Shown: positions 1-8,689 of the stretch, in pieces
Numbering within the stretch: the stretch's first letter is position 1
How the letters are laid out: each line of letters begins with the position of its first letter
DNA from: Betaproteobacteria bacterium
GTDB lineage: Bacteria > Pseudomonadota > Gammaproteobacteria > Burkholderiales > Eutrophovitaceae
Direction: 5' to 3'
Length of the DNA: 64,000 nucleotides
Assembly (NCBI GenBank): GCA_020354125.1
Contig: CP070643.1
Span: 2,712,372 to 2,776,371, forward strand
Program-made: the position numbers and the translations under genes
Notes under the pieces: model-generated
Seen by the model: the letters and a program-made list of their open reading frames with translations, nothing else
Told to the model about the DNA's origin: nothing
Database searches by the model: none

Positions 1-62
1 TCGATGTTGTCTGTCACCGTTGTGAAATGACCGGCTTATGCCGAAAGCCGTACTGGCCATGA
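1..62 (+). CDS. C-terminal end of an AddB-like exonuclease subunit (partial)
   Basis: The third forward frame is open from the left edge to TGA at 60-62 and encodes about 19 residues ending in CHRCEMTGLC then RKPYWP. The C-x2-C-x5-C spacing is that of the last three cysteine ligands of the iron-sulfur cluster that staples the nuclease domain of AddB-type proteins. The TGA overlaps the ATG at 59 of the next gene as ATGA, which indicates translational coupling with the helicase-nuclease downstream. Only the tail is visible, so family membership rests on the cysteine pattern and the neighbour. Confidence 0.6.
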   Translation, partial: DVVCHRCEMTGLCRKPYWP

Positions 63-3000
63 GCACCGAACAGCAGATTCGTCAGTTCAATTCGATTGCG
101 CTGGATCCAGCAAACTCGGTTGTCATAGAAGCGTGTGCCGGTTCTGGAAAGACCTGGTTGCTGGTGTCACGTATTGTTCGGTTGTTGTTGGCGGGTGTGC
201 GTCCATCGGAAATTCTGGCAATCACTTTCACCCGCAAGGCAGCGCAGGAAATGCAGGCACGTCTGCACGAATGGTTACATCTGCTTGCAACTGCGGATGA
301 TGACGAAGTCAGACGTTTTCTACATGATCGTGAAGCAGCGGAAGGGCAAATTGACGACCTGATGCCGCGAGCGCGCGCATTGTTCGAGGAGTTTCTGGTC
401 GATCAGCCCGGCATCACCATCAACACGTTTCATGGCTGGTTCTTGCAGCTGTTGAAACGCGCACCGCTGGCTGCCGGCGCTGCCAGTGGTACCAATCTGG
501 TGGAACGCACCTTCCCGCTCATTGGCGAAGCGTGGGAGAGCTTTGCCGAAGCCCTGCAACACAACCCGGACAGCCCCGTCGCGCACGCGCTCAACTGGTT
601 GTTTGAATCCTACGGCCTGGAGAATACACGTGGCCTGCTGACGAACTTCCTCGCCAAACGTGCCGAGTGGTGGTCGTTTACGTCGGATCGAGACGAATCT
701 GTCGCATCAGCGCTGCAAGACATGCGATCACGGATGCCGGTAGCGCCGAATGAGGATGTTGTCACGACGCTGCTTTACGACGACGCGGTCAGTAGCGACA
801 TTATGGAATACGCTGATTTGCTCGAGCGCAATGCGACCGACACCGATGTTGGTCTCGCCGCGAAACTGCGGGCCGCCTGCGAAGAGACGTCCGTTGGTGC
901 TCAGTTCGATGGAATCTGCTCGGTCGCGTTCAGACTCGATGGCAAGCCACGTGTGCGCAAGGCAAATAACAAGACGGAAAAACGGCTTGGCGCGGATGGC
1001 CAGCAAAGGTTGCTGACTCTGCATGCCGACATTTGTGACAGGGTGGCAGAGGTTCGCGCCAAGCGCGTCGAGCAGCTTGTTTACCGCCTCAACGAAGCCG
1101 CTCTTTTATGCGGCACCGAGCTGCTGGACCGTTATCAGTCGATTAAACGCGAGCGCGGCCTGATTGACTACACTGACGTCGAGTGGCGTACCTGGTCGTT
1201 GCTCACCACCAGCGATTACGCCGAATACATGCAATACCGGCTCGACGCGCGATATAAACACATTCTGCTCGACGAATTTCAGGACACCAACCCGTTGCAA
1301 TGGCAGATCCTCAGAACCTGGCTGGAAGCGTCTGCCGAGGTTCAGTCACAGCCGCAGGTGTTTCTGGTGGGGGATCCGAAGCAATCGATCTACCGTTTTC
1401 GCCGCGCTGAGCCGCGACTTTTTGAGATGGCGCGTGGCTATTTGCAGCAACGCTATGACGCGCAGGTACTGGAGCTGGATATTACCCGCCGCAACGCACC
1501 GCCTGTGGTATCGGTGGTTAACACACTGTTCAGCGGTTTGAGCGAAGCATTTCCCGAACATGTCGCATATCGTGCGGAGTTACCGGGAACGGTGCAGATC
1601 TTGCCGCTGTTTGGTGCCGATGCAGTGGATCAAGTGCAAGCGGAGCGCTGGCGTAATCCGCTCGATTCCCCGCGCGCCGACGTTATGGATCGCCGCCGCG
1701 AACGTGAAGCGGAAGAGCTTGCCAGGCGCATTGGGCAGATGGTGGGCCGCTGGCAAATCAACGATGGCGATGAACCGCGTCCGCTGCGGTTCGAAGACAT
1801 TTATATCCTGGTTCGACGCCGCACTCATCTGGACATATACGAGAGATCGTTGCGGCATGCGCGAATTCCGTACATCAGTTCGCGCCAGGGCGGCTTGCTC
1901 GACACGCTCGAAGCCGCAGACCTCACGTCCTTGTTGCAGTTTCTGGTAATTCCGTTCGCTGACATCCATTTGGCATCTGCGCTGCGCTCGCCGGTTTTTT
2001 CTGTGAGCGACGCGGATCTGTTGGCGCTTAGTGACTCCGAGCGGAGCTCCTGGTGGCAGCGCCTTAATCACATGGTACTTGAAGGCCGTGCCAGCGAGCC
2101 TCTTGCGCGCGCGAACAAACTGCTTGGCGCGTGGATGAAACTGGTCGACGTCATGCCGGTGCACGATCTGCTCGATCGTATTTATTTCGATGCCGACTTG
2201 ATGCGCAGATACGACTTGGCAGTACCGACGGCGATGCGCGCTGGTGTCGCGGCAAACCTGCACGCTTTCATGGAAGTCGCGTTATCGACTGACTCCGGGC
2301 GTTATCCGAGTCTGCAGGGTTTTATCAATGAACTGGCAAACATGCGGCGCGCCGCCGCCGAAGAAGCCCCCGACGTTGGGATCATTGTCGAAGGCTCGAA
2401 CGCTGTGCGAATTCTCACTGTACACGGGGCAAAGGGGTTGGAAGCGCCGGTCGTGTGGTTGCTCGATGCCAATAGTGGTAGCGCACGCACTGACAGCTAC
2501 GAAGTGCTGGTCGACTGGCCGCCTGCAGCCACGGCGCCAGCGCATTTTTCGCTTTTCAGCCGCAAGGATGAGCGTGGTGAGAGCCGCGCGCAGCTGTTCG
2601 AACAGGAAGCCGCGCTGGCCGCCCAGGAAGACATCAATCTCCTTTACGTGGCGATGACGCGGGCGCAGCAGGTGTTCATCGCAAGTGGCAGTGAAAGCAT
2701 CGACCGTGGCGAGAGCTGGTATGCGAAGATTGCCGCAGCGCTCGACACAAGTCGCATTGCTCAGGATTTGCCGCAGATTTCTGAAACGGAAACGGTAGCA
2801 TCGCAAACTGTACCTCCGGTTGAGGCAGGAAGCGGGTTTGATGGGCTTCGCAGGCCGCTTAATGTTGGTGGCCGCAGCGACGACCTGGTTGACCCGCGAC
2901 GACGACAAGGAACTTTGGTGCATGCGTTACTGGAGAAGTGTGTGCCGCCTGCCGAAACGAACGATCCTGATGTGTTGCGTGAATCACTTGGTGTGTCAGA

Positions 3001-3349
3001 TGCTGAATTCGAGTCTCTCTGGAAAGCGGCACGCAGCATTATTGATGAACCGTCGCTGTCGCGGTTTTTCGATCCCGGCCAATACCAGCAAGCTTTCAAT
3101 GAATTGCCGTACGTGTCTGCCGATGGCGAGGTTCGGCGCATTGATCGTGTTGTGGAGTTTGACGAAGAGGTCTGGGTACTCGACTACAAGACTGGCGATT
3201 CGGCAAGTGTTGATGATTTGGCCACGGCGGCAAGGCCGTACCTGAAGCAACTCGAGAGTTACCGTGCTGCAATGACGGAACTGATGCCGAAGAAGCTGGT
3301 CAGGTCGGCTCTGATTTTTGCCGGTGGCCTGCTCTATGAAGCAGTTTGA
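59..3349 (+). CDS. addA: AddA-like UvrD-family helicase/nuclease (double-strand break repair)
   Basis: This 1096-residue protein is a superfamily 1 DNA helicase fused to a PD-(D/E)XK nuclease, expected to process double-strand ends for recombination in the cytoplasm. Visible motifs are Walker A AGSGKT near residue 27, motif II DEFQDTNP near 404, VGDPKQSIYRFR near 437, TVHGAKGLE near 783, YVAMTRAQQ near 861 and the nuclease core VLDYKTGD near 1040, preceded by GTLVHALLEK near 951. I chose the ATG at 59 because it overlaps the stop of the AddB-like gene; an in-frame ATG at 38 also exists. The tandem with a cysteine-tailed partner argues for AddA rather than RecB. It converges on the kinase gene across 97 bp containing a small GTGCCG/CGGCAC stem at 3352-3366. 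Confidence 0.85.
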   Translation: MSTEQQIRQFNSIALDPANSVVIEACAGSGKTWLLVSRIVRLLLAGVRPSEILAITFTRKAAQEMQARLHEWLHLLATADDDEVRRFLHDREAAEGQIDDLMPRARALFEEFLVDQPGITINTFHGWFLQLLKRAPLAAGAASGTNLVERTFPLIGEAWESFAEALQHNPDSPVAHALNWLFESYGLENTRGLLTNFLAKRAEWWSFTSDRDESVASALQDMRSRMPVAPNEDVVTTLLYDDAVSSDIMEYADLLERNATDTDVGLAAKLRAACEETSVGAQFDGICSVAFRLDGKPRVRKANNKTEKRLGADGQQRLLTLHADICDRVAEVRAKRVEQLVYRLNEAALLCGTELLDRYQSIKRERGLIDYTDVEWRTWSLLTTSDYAEYMQYRLDARYKHILLDEFQDTNPLQWQILRTWLEASAEVQSQPQVFLVGDPKQSIYRFRRAEPRLFEMARGYLQQRYDAQVLELDITRRNAPPVVSVVNTLFSGLSEAFPEHVAYRAELPGTVQILPLFGADAVDQVQAERWRNPLDSPRADVMDRRREREAEELARRIGQMVGRWQINDGDEPRPLRFEDIYILVRRRTHLDIYERSLRHARIPYISSRQGGLLDTLEAADLTSLLQFLVIPFADIHLASALRSPVFSVSDADLLALSDSERSSWWQRLNHMVLEGRASEPLARANKLLGAWMKLVDVMPVHDLLDRIYFDADLMRRYDLAVPTAMRAGVAANLHAFMEVALSTDSGRYPSLQGFINELANMRRAAAEEAPDVGIIVEGSNAVRILTVHGAKGLEAPVVWLLDANSGSARTDSYEVLVDWPPAATAPAHFSLFSRKDERGESRAQLFEQEAALAAQEDINLLYVAMTRAQQVFIASGSESIDRGESWYAKIAAALDTSRIAQDLPQISETETVASQTVPPVEAGSGFDGLRRPLNVGGRSDDLVDPRRRQGTLVHALLEKCVPPAETNDPDVLRESLGVSDAEFESLWKAARSIIDEPSLSRFFDPGQYQQAFNELPYVSADGEVRRIDRVVEFDEEVWVLDYKTGDSASVDDLATAARPYLKQLESYRAAMTELMPKKLVRSALIFAGGLLYEAV

Positions 3350-3446
3350 TGGTGCCGAAGCGGCACGGCCTCAGGATTGTATTTCTCACGCCAGTGCGTC
3401 GGGCTGCAGCGTTCGGTTTCGGTAGCCGGCGATCACTGATGGGCAA

Positions 3447-4685
3447 TCAATACGTTGCGATCAATAGCGAGACGGCCACGGCGATCAGCACGATGACGCC
3501 AAGTATCCGCAGTTCACTGTCGCGAAGCGCGCGCTTGAAGAAGCCGGGATACTTCGGCTGACGTATTAGTCGGGCACGGTCCTTGGGTGTGGGATCAATC
3601 AGTCTTTCCAGAGCGGCGTCACAATCGAATCCGCGCGAAACCGGCAGGCGCGTATTGGCATCAACCATTATGGTCGGTGTTCGTATCCGCGTCTTGGTCA
3701 TCGAAGTGGGAAGCTTGACTGTTTCGCCGTTTGCTTCCGGCTCGGTCGCCGGGAATGCCGAGACGTCCTGAGTATCGACAGACGTCGTCGCGACGGTTTG
3801 CTCCACCGCCATCGCCGCGGTGTTCACTGTCTCTTCCACCTCTGCAGCGACGGCGTTCAGTTCGATTAGGCAGGTGCGCAGGTCACTCGCAAATTGGTGC
3901 GTGTCCTGGTAACGCGCATCAGGGTCTTTTTGTAGTGCTTTTGCCACCACCAAGTCCAGCATTGGTGGCACCTGGCGATTGATGTAACTTGGCGGCACCG
4001 GCTGCAGGTTGACAACGTTATACATGACCTCCGAGGGATCACCACCGGCGTACAACTTGGAACCGGTGAGCATTTCATAGAGCACGGTGCCGAGCGAGAA
4101 AATGTCTGAACGGTGGTCTGTCGGTCGACCAGATACCTGCTCGGGTGACATGTAGCGAGGTGTGCCAAGCATGACCCCGGTTTGCGTTTTCAATTCCGAC
4201 TGATGCATTCGTGCGATTCCGAAATCCATCAGTTTGACCCGGTCCTTCTCGATGATCATTATGTTCGGTGGTTTGATGTCGCGGTGAACGACACCACGGT
4301 CGTGCGCGAAAGCCAGCGCATCGGCAACCTGAGCCGCGATTTCCAGAGTTTCTGTGACACTGAATCGCTGTTCCTCGGCGCGTGTGGCGAGGTCGACACC
4401 TTCGAGTAATTCCATTGCCATGTACACCATTTCGCCTTCGCGACCGACGTCATAGATGGTCACAATGCCGGGGTGGGCGAGGCGTCCGGCAGCGCGCGCT
4501 TCCTGGTTGAAGCGCGCCTCGTACTCTTTGCGGTCTTCCTCGTCGACAGGAATGAAGATTGTCTTGACCGCCAGCGGCCGATCCAGAATCGGATCTTCGG
4601 CTTTGTACACGATCCCCATCGCGCCGCGACCCAATTCATCGAGAATCCGGTAACGCCCCAGTTGGGTGACTGGCTTGGTGGTCAT
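3447..4685 (-). CDS. Tail-anchored serine/threonine protein kinase
   Basis: This 412-residue Hanks-type kinase phosphorylates Ser/Thr on unknown partners. It shows the glycine loop GRGAMG (19-24), the AVK lysine at 41, the catalytic loop HRDIKPPN (134-141) and DFG (154-156) followed by a GTPRYMSPEQ activation segment. After a linker of about 120 residues the protein ends in one hydrophobic segment (about 390-411), so the kinase domain should face the cytoplasm from a C-terminal anchor. No PASTA or other sensor domain is seen. The ATG at 4685 lies 4 nt after the TAA of the upstream cyclase-like gene, so the two form an operon; an earlier in-frame start at 4739 would lie inside that gene. Confidence 0.9.
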   Translation of the reverse strand: MTTKPVTQLGRYRILDELGRGAMGIVYKAEDPILDRPLAVKTIFIPVDEEDRKEYEARFNQEARAAGRLAHPGIVTIYDVGREGEMVYMAMELLEGVDLATRAEEQRFSVTETLEIAAQVADALAFAHDRGVVHRDIKPPNIMIIEKDRVKLMDFGIARMHQSELKTQTGVMLGTPRYMSPEQVSGRPTDHRSDIFSLGTVLYEMLTGSKLYAGGDPSEVMYNVVNLQPVPPSYINRQVPPMLDLVVAKALQKDPDARYQDTHQFASDLRTCLIELNAVAAEVEETVNTAAMAVEQTVATTSVDTQDVSAFPATEPEANGETVKLPTSMTKTRIRTPTIMVDANTRLPVSRGFDCDAALERLIDPTPKDRARLIRQPKYPGFFKRALRDSELRILGVIVLIAVAVSLLIATY

Positions 4686-4689
4686 CGTC

Positions 4690-5457
4690 TTATCCCGCAC
4701 GGTCGAGCAGTTCGCGCAAACGTTGTCTGAAGCCGGCACGTCTCGAAGTCAGTGCGACGTTTTGCTGCTGGACCCTGATAGCGACCGCAGCGCCCACCAG
4801 TCCGGCGATTAGAACACCACCACAAGCAAACAACAGTGTCCGGCGTGCCATACCGGCCGTGCGGTGCGGCGTGAACAACTCGTGAGTACGCACCTGCGAA
4901 TCAGTGTAAATGCCGACCTTCTTGAGTTTGCGGGCACGCAGGGCATTGGCATCGGCGAGCGCATCAGCGAAAGACCTGGACGTCGTGACCTGCTGTGGGC
5001 CGACGAAGTCGGCAATTGAAGCGGCCACGCTGATTGCGTCTCCAATCAGGCCGGGATGGCCTGCGTCGTCTGCCATTAACTGGATTGGTCCGTGGTTGAT
5101 GCCGATTGAAAGGGCGATGCCTATCTCGGAAAGGCATTTGCAACGCTCGGCGATATCGAGCGCAGCCTCTGGATTGCGCAACACTGCGATTGCCATGCCG
5201 TCGGGCGCATCGAGTGGAATTCGGTAGTGCGCGGGCATGCCCTGTAATGACACCGCGACAGCCGACTCGAGTTGGCGACGCAAGCGTGACTGCTCGGTGA
5301 CCGGCCGTCTCGTATAGTCAGCGATCCGGATGAACACGACGCTGGCAAGGGAGGGTAGCGAATCAGTGTCTTCCACGGCGGAGTGCGAAGAGGGCAGTGT
5401 AGGGGGGCTCGAGGTTCCCGGAAATCTGCTCACCATACTGGCAAACAACGTGCCCAC
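4690..5457 (-). CDS. Degenerate class III cyclase-like membrane protein
   Basis: The product has about 255 residues. Residues about 35-190 resemble the class III nucleotidyl cyclase fold (FIRIADYTRRP, then DGMAIAV, GIALSIGINHGPIQ and GLIGDAISVAASIADF), followed by one membrane segment (about 205-226) and a basic tail. The first metal-binding aspartate expected in the FxDIxGFT-like segment is not at its usual place, so it may bind ligand rather than make cAMP. It directly precedes the tail-anchored kinase gene, with 4 nt between them, suggesting it is a sensor or scaffold for that kinase. The GTG at 5457 has AAGG 6 nt upstream; ATG at 5436 is an alternative. Confidence 0.6.
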   Translation of the reverse strand: MGTLFASMVSRFPGTSSPPTLPSSHSAVEDTDSLPSLASVVFIRIADYTRRPVTEQSRLRRQLESAVAVSLQGMPAHYRIPLDAPDGMAIAVLRNPEAALDIAERCKCLSEIGIALSIGINHGPIQLMADDAGHPGLIGDAISVAASIADFVGPQQVTTSRSFADALADANALRARKLKKVGIYTDSQVRTHELFTPHRTAGMARRTLLFACGGVLIAGLVGAAVAIRVQQQNVALTSRRAGFRQRLRELLDRAG

Positions 5458-5827
5458 TCAGTGCCTTGGACGGCTGTTTTGAGCAAGTGACTGCGGTGGT
5501 GGCAGGGCTTTTGCCAGAGCGGCGCCTGAACCATCCTGTGCCGGCAGGTATGAGTGCGAGGGGGAGGCGCGATGGGGCGCGTGCTTGGGTTTCGAGATCC
5601 CCCGCCAGCGGTCAGTATTTGATTTTGCTGACCGTCCGATCGGTTGCCTCACGGCGTTCAAATACCGGCACTTCCTTAGCGGCCGCAGGGGTAACTCAGG
5701 GAAGCCCGTTCTTTTGGTTCATTCCGGACTGTCTGTTGCGCAGGCGCGCTATGATGCCGGCGTGGACATCAAGCGCAATCGCGCAAAACACCTGTTCGGG
5801 CAGAATTCAGTAAAGGGGGTGAATAAC
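5458..5827. other. Intergenic region between divergent genes
   Basis: These 370 bp separate the cyclase-like/kinase operon (minus) from the SDR gene (plus) and must carry both promoters. The only signal I can point to with confidence is the strong ribosome binding site AAAGGGGGTG just before the ATG at 5828. I see no convincing gene, repeat or terminator. Confidence 0.4.
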
Positions 5828-6577
5828 ATGAGACTTAAAGATAAAGTAGCTTTAATTACCGGCGCCGCATCGGGAATGGGTGAAAGTGCTGCACGGCTGT
5901 TCGCACGCGAGGGTGCCAAAGTCGTCATCGCGGACATACTTACTGATGAAGGCGAAAGCGTCGCTTCATCGATTGTCGCCGATGGTGGTCAAGCGCAGTT
6001 CATGGCGCTCGACGTGACCGATGAGGCGCAATGGCAGGCGGTGGTCGACGCGACTGTGTCGAATTATGGTGGCATCGATATCCTGATCAACAATGCCGGG
6101 TTGAGTGGTGCAGTACCCGATCGCCTCGACTTGGCGTATTTCGACAAACTGATGGCGGTGAATGCGCGCGGCAACTTTCTGGGAATGAAGTATGTAATCC
6201 CGGTGATGCAGAAAGCGGGCGGTGGATCCATAGTCAACATGTCTTCGATGTCCGGAATCATTGGACAAGAGTTTGTTCACATGGGCTACAACGGCGCCAA
6301 GGGAGCCATTCGGCTGATGACCAAATCGGCCGCTGTGCAGTTTGGCAAGGACGGCATTCGCGTTAATTCGGTTCACCCTGGACTGATGCCACCGATGCGC
6401 TCTTCAGTTTCGTCCGCTGATCCGAAGTTACGGGAGAAGGTGATCGAAACCATCCCCCTGCGCCGGGCCGGAAGCGCCGAAGAAGGAGCGTACGCACTGC
6501 TGTTTCTTGCCTCTGACGAAGCTTCCTACATCACTGGCGCCGAGTTGGTGGTTGACGGCGGAGCGGTGGCAGCTTAG
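5828..6577 (+). CDS. SDR family NAD(P)-dependent oxidoreductase
   Basis: This 249-residue classical short-chain dehydrogenase has the N-terminal dinucleotide motif TGAASGMGE, the structural NNAG, the catalytic serine region NMSSMSG and the catalytic YNGAK (Tyr/Lys) followed by VHPGLM. It ends with the typical ITGAELVVDGG tail. An acidic residue after the second strand (VVIADI) suggests NAD(H) preference. The ATG at 5828 is preceded by AGGGGGTGA at good spacing; the reading frame is open further upstream but that part does not look like SDR. Substrate unknown. It stands alone, with 267 bp before the next gene. Confidence 0.88.
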   Translation: MRLKDKVALITGAASGMGESAARLFAREGAKVVIADILTDEGESVASSIVADGGQAQFMALDVTDEAQWQAVVDATVSNYGGIDILINNAGLSGAVPDRLDLAYFDKLMAVNARGNFLGMKYVIPVMQKAGGGSIVNMSSMSGIIGQEFVHMGYNGAKGAIRLMTKSAAVQFGKDGIRVNSVHPGLMPPMRSSVSSADPKLREKVIETIPLRRAGSAEEGAYALLFLASDEASYITGAELVVDGGAVAA

Positions 6578-6844
6578 CGCTTGATTCCCGTGGGTAGTCA
6601 GTACAACGTAGCCTCGGCCAAAGTGGTGACTACTAGTCAGGCTGTGCGGCTTTGTCTAATCGATTGCGTTCAGGATATAGTGCGCGACCAACCGTTGATG
6701 ACCTGAAGCGAGCCTCTCAGGCGAATTGATTGTTTGCGACATGACCGGTTATCGGCACCATGATGCCTTCTGTCGCCATGCGTTGACGATTTGCGTTGTG
6801 GGTGGCAGATTGACGGTGTTGCCGCCCGTCGTGCCGAGGTTGCC

Positions 6845-7675
6845 ATGAAGCAAACGCTTTACGACATTCTTGAAGTCTCACGTGACGCCTCATTCGAAGA
6901 CATCGAAGTTGCGTACGCCAAACGCTTCGAGAAACTGAAAGGCGAGACAAGCTGGGACTCCGGCAGGCTGGTGATGCTCAACGAGGCGCGTGAGGTGCTA
7001 TCCGATGCTGCCAAGCGCGCCGCTTACGATGCCTCGCTTGAGGCTGCGACGCAACAGCCCGAGGTGCGGATCCATTCAGCAGAGATTGAGGATGCACCGC
7101 GCTCGTCTGCCGGCTGGATTGTCGCCGGAGTGATTGTGTTGGCAGTGGCGGCCTGGTGGGTGATGCGTGATAGTCCGCCGCCCGCCGAACTGACCGGGAC
7201 GCAGCCTCCCGAGGCGGATCAGTTTGAGACGGAACAGTTCGAAGCGGATCAATTTGAGCTGGAGAGCGAAGACGAAACGCTAATTTTGCCGGAGGGAGAT
7301 GGTGTCGCTGACGCGCTGGACGAGGAAATACTCAGCGAATTCGAGGAGCTGTCTGGATTAGACGAAGCTGACTTCGATGAAGACCCCTCCGCAGGTACGG
7401 CGCCTGCAGCCGGTAGGTCTGCTCAGATTGTTGGCTTCTGGGACTGCTTCGATCCGGTGACTGGCCGCACCAGCGAATATGGGTTTGCTGAAGATGGCAG
7501 TTTGACGATTCGGTTACCCGGCGGTGAATTGCAGTCCGTCGAGTACGAAAGAGCTGGCGGGAGCATCAGCATCTTCGACGCAAATCCGCCGCGCACTCTT
7601 GGCGTCGAAGAACTTGCGGCGCGCAGACTGGTACTGTCGTCCGGCGCCGGCCAACGGCTTGTGTGTTCGCGCTAG
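6845..7675 (+). CDS. J-domain-like membrane protein lacking the HPD motif
   Basis: This protein has 276 residues. The first about 62 residues read as a J-domain (LYDILEVSRDASFEDIEVAY, later LNEAREVLSD and KRAAYD), but the loop between helices II and III has AKRFEKLKGETS where DnaJ proteins have HPD, the residues that trigger DnaK ATPase. A single membrane segment (about 93-111) is followed by a strongly acidic linker with repeated QFE units (about 130-190) and a C-terminal domain with a WDCFDPVTGRTSEYGF motif. I infer a bitopic protein with a recognition-only J-like domain. ATG 6845 is chosen because it begins the J-like domain; an in-frame ATG at 6791 is less likely. Confidence 0.7.
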   Translation: MKQTLYDILEVSRDASFEDIEVAYAKRFEKLKGETSWDSGRLVMLNEAREVLSDAAKRAAYDASLEAATQQPEVRIHSAEIEDAPRSSAGWIVAGVIVLAVAAWWVMRDSPPPAELTGTQPPEADQFETEQFEADQFELESEDETLILPEGDGVADALDEEILSEFEELSGLDEADFDEDPSAGTAPAAGRSAQIVGFWDCFDPVTGRTSEYGFAEDGSLTIRLPGGELQSVEYERAGGSISIFDANPPRTLGVEELAARRLVLSSGAGQRLVCSR

Positions 7676-7715
7676 TTACGTCGGTTGTCGACGGTCTTTC
7701 AGGCGATCCGGGTCG

Positions 7716-8489
7716 TCAGGAGACAAGATCTTTATAGGCGTGCCATGTGGCGTGACCAATCAACGGTAGCGCAACGATTAGCCCCGCCATAAATGTGGCG
7801 AAGCCGATAGCGGTTAATACGACGATGATCGCAGCCCAGATTGCCATCGCCAACGGGTTTCGCGCGACCGCTTTGATACTGATACTGATCGCGTGACGGG
7901 TGCTTCCGCCCCGGTCAAAAAGCATGGGTGCGGATACTGCCGCAATGGCGAAGGCAATCACGGCCAGTATCGCGCCGCTGGCGACATACCTCATGAAGAA
8001 TCCGGATTCTTGCCAGTCAACGATGGTGCGATAAAAACTGATCTGTACTTCCGGCATGTCGTCACCAAAAAATTGCCGAAACAGAGCGCTCGATACAACG
8101 CCCCACACCACTGCGATGATTGCGAGGATTCCGCCGAGGCGGGCCAGCGAGCCGATGTTCTTCATAGCCGCGTCAAGCGAATCGTCGAACCCCGGCTTCT
8201 GACCGCTGGCACGCAGACTCGACAGCGCGTAGAAACCAGCGCCGAAAATCGGGCCAACCAACAAGAACCCCGATACCGACAGCGATAGCAGTTCAATCTG
8301 GGTGCTGCAGATGACGATGATCAACCACCCCATCGCCATCAGGATCAGCCCGTGTGAAAGGCTGGGAACCGGGTTACTGACAAGGTCATCCCATCCTTTT
8401 CCGAGCCAACTGAAAGCTTGCATGACACCGACGTGCCTGACTTGATCGTTTGCCGACCCGGCCTGGCCGGGGCTGACTGCGTGTTCCAT
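7716..8489 (-). CDS. DUF2189-family integral membrane protein
   Basis: This 257-residue multi-pass inner-membrane protein matches what I know of the DUF2189 family. It has a short soluble N-terminus with WLGKGWDDL, then about six hydrophobic segments including HGLILMAMGWLIIVI, the GFLLVGPIFGAGFYALS segment and a C-terminal pair ending in IGHATWHAYKDLV. Function is unknown in the family. It converges on the J-domain-like gene, and its upstream side faces an SDR gene divergently across 200 bp. ATG at 8489 has a GGAG-type site upstream. Confidence 0.8.
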   Translation of the reverse strand: MEHAVSPGQAGSANDQVRHVGVMQAFSWLGKGWDDLVSNPVPSLSHGLILMAMGWLIIVICSTQIELLSLSVSGFLLVGPIFGAGFYALSSLRASGQKPGFDDSLDAAMKNIGSLARLGGILAIIAVVWGVVSSALFRQFFGDDMPEVQISFYRTIVDWQESGFFMRYVASGAILAVIAFAIAAVSAPMLFDRGGSTRHAISISIKAVARNPLAMAIWAAIIVVLTAIGFATFMAGLIVALPLIGHATWHAYKDLVS

Positions 8490-8689
8490 GGTCTGTGCTC
8501 CTTATGCGACGAGGCGTAGGCCTCGATGCACCCGTCGCTGATTGCTGTTGTGCATGACAGCTGGTTTCGTGAACAATACAATCAGTTACGTGCGTAACTG
8601 TCCGCATGGATGCGCAAAGGATACACCGACGGATGACTTGTGTAACGTCCTGATCAGTCGGGCCAACGCAGGAAAAAGGAGAAGATCAA

